A stretch of 13,868 nt of DNA from JAZQUM01 sp045631305 (GTDB lineage Bacteria; Bacillota; Clostridia; Oscillospirales; Oscillospiraceae): assembly GCA_045631305.1 (NCBI GenBank), contig JAZQUM010000058.1, positions 1 to 13,868 of the forward strand, written 5' to 3'. Below, piece after piece: positions 13,373 to 13,868 of this stretch (the stretch's first letter is position 1; every line of letters begins with the position of its first letter). The notes beneath the pieces are model-generated. The model did not search any database. It was not told the DNA's origin and saw only the letters and a program-made list of their open reading frames with translations. Position numbers and translations under genes: made by a program.

Positions 13373-13868
13373 ATGTCTCTCAATGCCGTTCCTTCCTCCC
13401 AGCGCATTGCCATCGGCTTTTTCGGCCGCCGCAACGCGGGTAAATCCAGCTTGATGAATGCCGTGGCAGGGCAAGCACTGGCTGTGGTCTCCCCCGTAAA
13501 GGGAACTACCACCGACCCCGTGAAAAAAGCCATGGAGCTGCTGCCCCTTGGCCCCGTGGTGCTCATCGACACCCCCGGTATTGACGATGTGGGTGACCTG
13601 GGTGCGCTGCGTGTGGAAAAAACGGAAGAAATTCTCCGCTCCATCCACATTGCCGTGCTGGTGGTGGATGCGACGGAAGGCCTTCACAGCGAGGATGAAG
13701 CCTTGCTGGCCCTTTTCCGTGCGAAAAATATTCCCCACCTCACCGTTTACAACAAATCCGACTGCCTGAAAGATACCGTTCCTTTTGAAAAGCAGCTCCT
13801 TGTCAGCGCCGCAACAGGGGATGGTGTGGAAAAACTGAAGGAAGCCCTGGGCGCTCTTGCCCCCAAGG
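13373..13868 (+). CDS. hydF: [FeFe]-hydrogenase maturation GTPase HydF (5' part, cut by window end)
   Basis: HydF is the GTPase and scaffold that receives the 2Fe subcluster and passes it to apo-hydrogenase HydA. Only the first 165 codons are in the window, covering the GTPase domain. The motifs are intact: GRRNAGKSS (18-26) as P-loop, GTTTDP (44-49) as switch I, DTPG (66-69) and NKSD (127-130). The early FFGRRNAGKSSL and the hyd context distinguish it from other Era/TrmE-type GTPases. The dimerisation domain and the C-terminal cluster-binding domain, with its conserved His and Cys, lie beyond the window. AAGGAGGTG (13359-13367), 5 nt before the ATG at 13373, fixes the start. The 40-nt gap after hydG has no terminator, so it belongs to the same operon. 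Confidence 0.95.
   Translation, partial: MSLNAVPSSQRIAIGFFGRRNAGKSSLMNAVAGQALAVVSPVKGTTTDPVKKAMELLPLGPVVLIDTPGIDDVGDLGALRVEKTEEILRSIHIAVLVVDATEGLHSEDEALLALFRAKNIPHLTVYNKSDCLKDTVPFEKQLLVSAATGDGVEKLKEALGALAPK

Overview
This is a chromosomal segment of a Gram-positive, endospore-forming, anaerobic bacterium, most likely a GC-rich member of the Clostridia (Oscillospirales-like; the placement is inferred). The signs are strong AGGAGG ribosome binding sites before nearly every gene, RNase J, the sporulation transglycosylase SpoIID, a small clostridial-type ferredoxin, and the HydE, HydG and HydF maturases of [FeFe]-hydrogenase. No phage, transposon, CRISPR, tRNA or rRNA feature was seen.

Layout. 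(1) Positions 1-4656 (+) read as one run of genes: the 3' end of an unrecognised gene, an MBOAT O-acyltransferase, an SGNH-like membrane-anchored partner, and lepA (EF4), closed by a 15-bp intrinsic terminator. The MBOAT and SGNH-like pair looks like an exopolysaccharide or cell-wall O-acetylation module. (2) Positions 4696-6673 hold an extended -10 promoter, a hairpin-rich leader of about 267 nt, and RNase J. (3) Positions 6674-8952 hold small genes: a three-helix PQ-loop/SemiSWEET-like protein, a GIY-YIG nuclease-fold protein, spoIID, and an XRE-type regulator with a membrane tail. The first two are each preceded by a copy of the same 30-nt promoter-proximal sequence (28/30 identical). (4) A single-cluster [4Fe-4S] ferredoxin on the minus strand converges on the XRE gene, sharing a two-way terminator, and diverges from a MATE transporter. 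(5) Positions 10642-13868 hold the hydE-hydG-hydF maturation operon, cut by the window end inside hydF.

The most interesting element is the hydE leader. A good promoter lies upstream of a strong intrinsic terminator (14-bp stem plus T-run), and the hydE ribosome binding site directly follows that terminator. An upstream segment can pair with the 5' arm of the terminator to form a competing antiterminator. This is the architecture of a riboswitch or attenuator controlling H-cluster assembly. I do not recognise it as a known class.

How the genes fit together: HydE and HydG (radical SAM) and HydF (GTPase scaffold) build the 2Fe subcluster of [FeFe]-hydrogenase, and a small ferredoxin of the kind encoded nearby is the usual electron partner of these hydrogenases. 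No hydrogenase structural gene lies in this window. The remaining genes are housekeeping or cell-surface functions without an evident link to hydrogenase.
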